Assembly: GCF_014905415.1 (NCBI RefSeq)
Contig: NZ_BNEO01000001.1
Span: 434,001-498,000 of the forward strand
Length of the DNA: 64,000 nt
Direction: 5' to 3'
DNA from: Virgibacillus salexigens
GTDB taxonomy: Bacteria; Bacillota; Bacilli; Bacillales; Amphibacillaceae
The first letter of the stretch is position 1, and each line of letters begins with the position of its first letter. Positions 63,932 through 64,000 of the stretch are shown here, piece by piece. The notes below the pieces were generated by a model that was not told the DNA's origin, searched no databases, and saw only the letters and a list, made by a program, of their open reading frames with translations. The position numbers and the translations under genes were made by a program.

Positions 63932-64000
63932 TGTCTCTACATAGGGAACAGGACAAAAGTCATGTAGCTAAACAAATTACGACTGTCTTTCATGAATTTG

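Overview
The window reads as chromosomal DNA of a low-GC member of the Bacillaceae. The signs are AGGAGG-type ribosome sites throughout, frequent TTG and GTG starts, a GlcT/RAT-controlled ptsG, a stand-alone bacterial nitric oxide synthase, a transcriptional S-box (SAM-I) riboswitch, CcpA cre sites, and PutB/RocA proteins very like the Bacillus ones. BCCT, SSS and TRAP carriers would suit a salt-tolerant soil or marine genus such as Oceanobacillus, Virgibacillus or Gracilibacillus; that placement is inference. I see no rRNA, tRNA, CRISPR array, prophage or intact insertion sequence. The window is a run of small catabolic operons, most with their own regulator.

Layout. 0-0.6 kb: 3' end of a succinate-semialdehyde-type aldehyde dehydrogenase. 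0.7-5.5 kb (minus): GH4 6-phospho-glycosidase, cellobiose-type EIIB and EIIC, and a secreted NamZ-type exo-muramidase. 5.6-12.8 kb (minus): GntR regulator, TRAP carrier (DctP, fused DctQM), iron alcohol dehydrogenase, a LysR stump and sulfoacetaldehyde acetyltransferase (Xsc), best read as a C2-sulfonate (isethionate-like) pathway. 13-16.2 kb: ptsG and glcT with the RAT antiterminator between them. 16.3-18.7 kb: nos, diverging from a thioredoxin-reductase-like flavoprotein. 18.9-23.5 kb: N-acylamino-acid racemase and YfcC-type permease, diverging from an RpiR regulator and an M20 amidohydrolase. 23.6-25 kb: DUF421 protein and a small sigma factor. 25.2-29.4 kb: RpiR regulator and a second cellobiose-type PTS (A, C, B) with GH1 6-phospho-beta-glucosidase behind a cre site. 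29.6-35.6 kb: a 1994-residue surface protein with lamin-tail-like repeats, a metallophosphoesterase domain and an LPDTA sorting signal.

35.9-38.1 kb: M20 deacylase and a large GNAT protein. 38.3-42.2 kb: CoA-transferase, HMG-CoA-lyase-like enzyme and an SSS carrier with a small membrane partner. 42.3-44.0 kb: three unrecognised secreted coiled-coil proteins in tandem. 44.1-46.4 kb: a perfect AT palindrome, a broken small membrane ORF, then MarR and an MFS exporter. 46.5-53.4 kb: carboxylesterase, 6-phosphogluconolactonase, and a BCCT-TetR-CocE operon with tandem operator-like palindromes. 53.4-57.9 kb: S-box-controlled operon of a double AhpD-like protein, an LLM flavin monooxygenase, an SSS carrier and a 33-residue accessory peptide. 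58-61.7 kb: ornithine-cyclodeaminase-family enzyme, proline dehydrogenase and P5C dehydrogenase. 62-63.9 kb: two XRE-cupin regulators and a small membrane protein.

The less ordinary parts are the three-gene secreted coiled-coil operon, the S-box organosulfur operon, the putative sulfonate operon with a 17-bp motif repeated at two of its promoters, and two diverged copies of a structured repeat, each lying between convergent genes.
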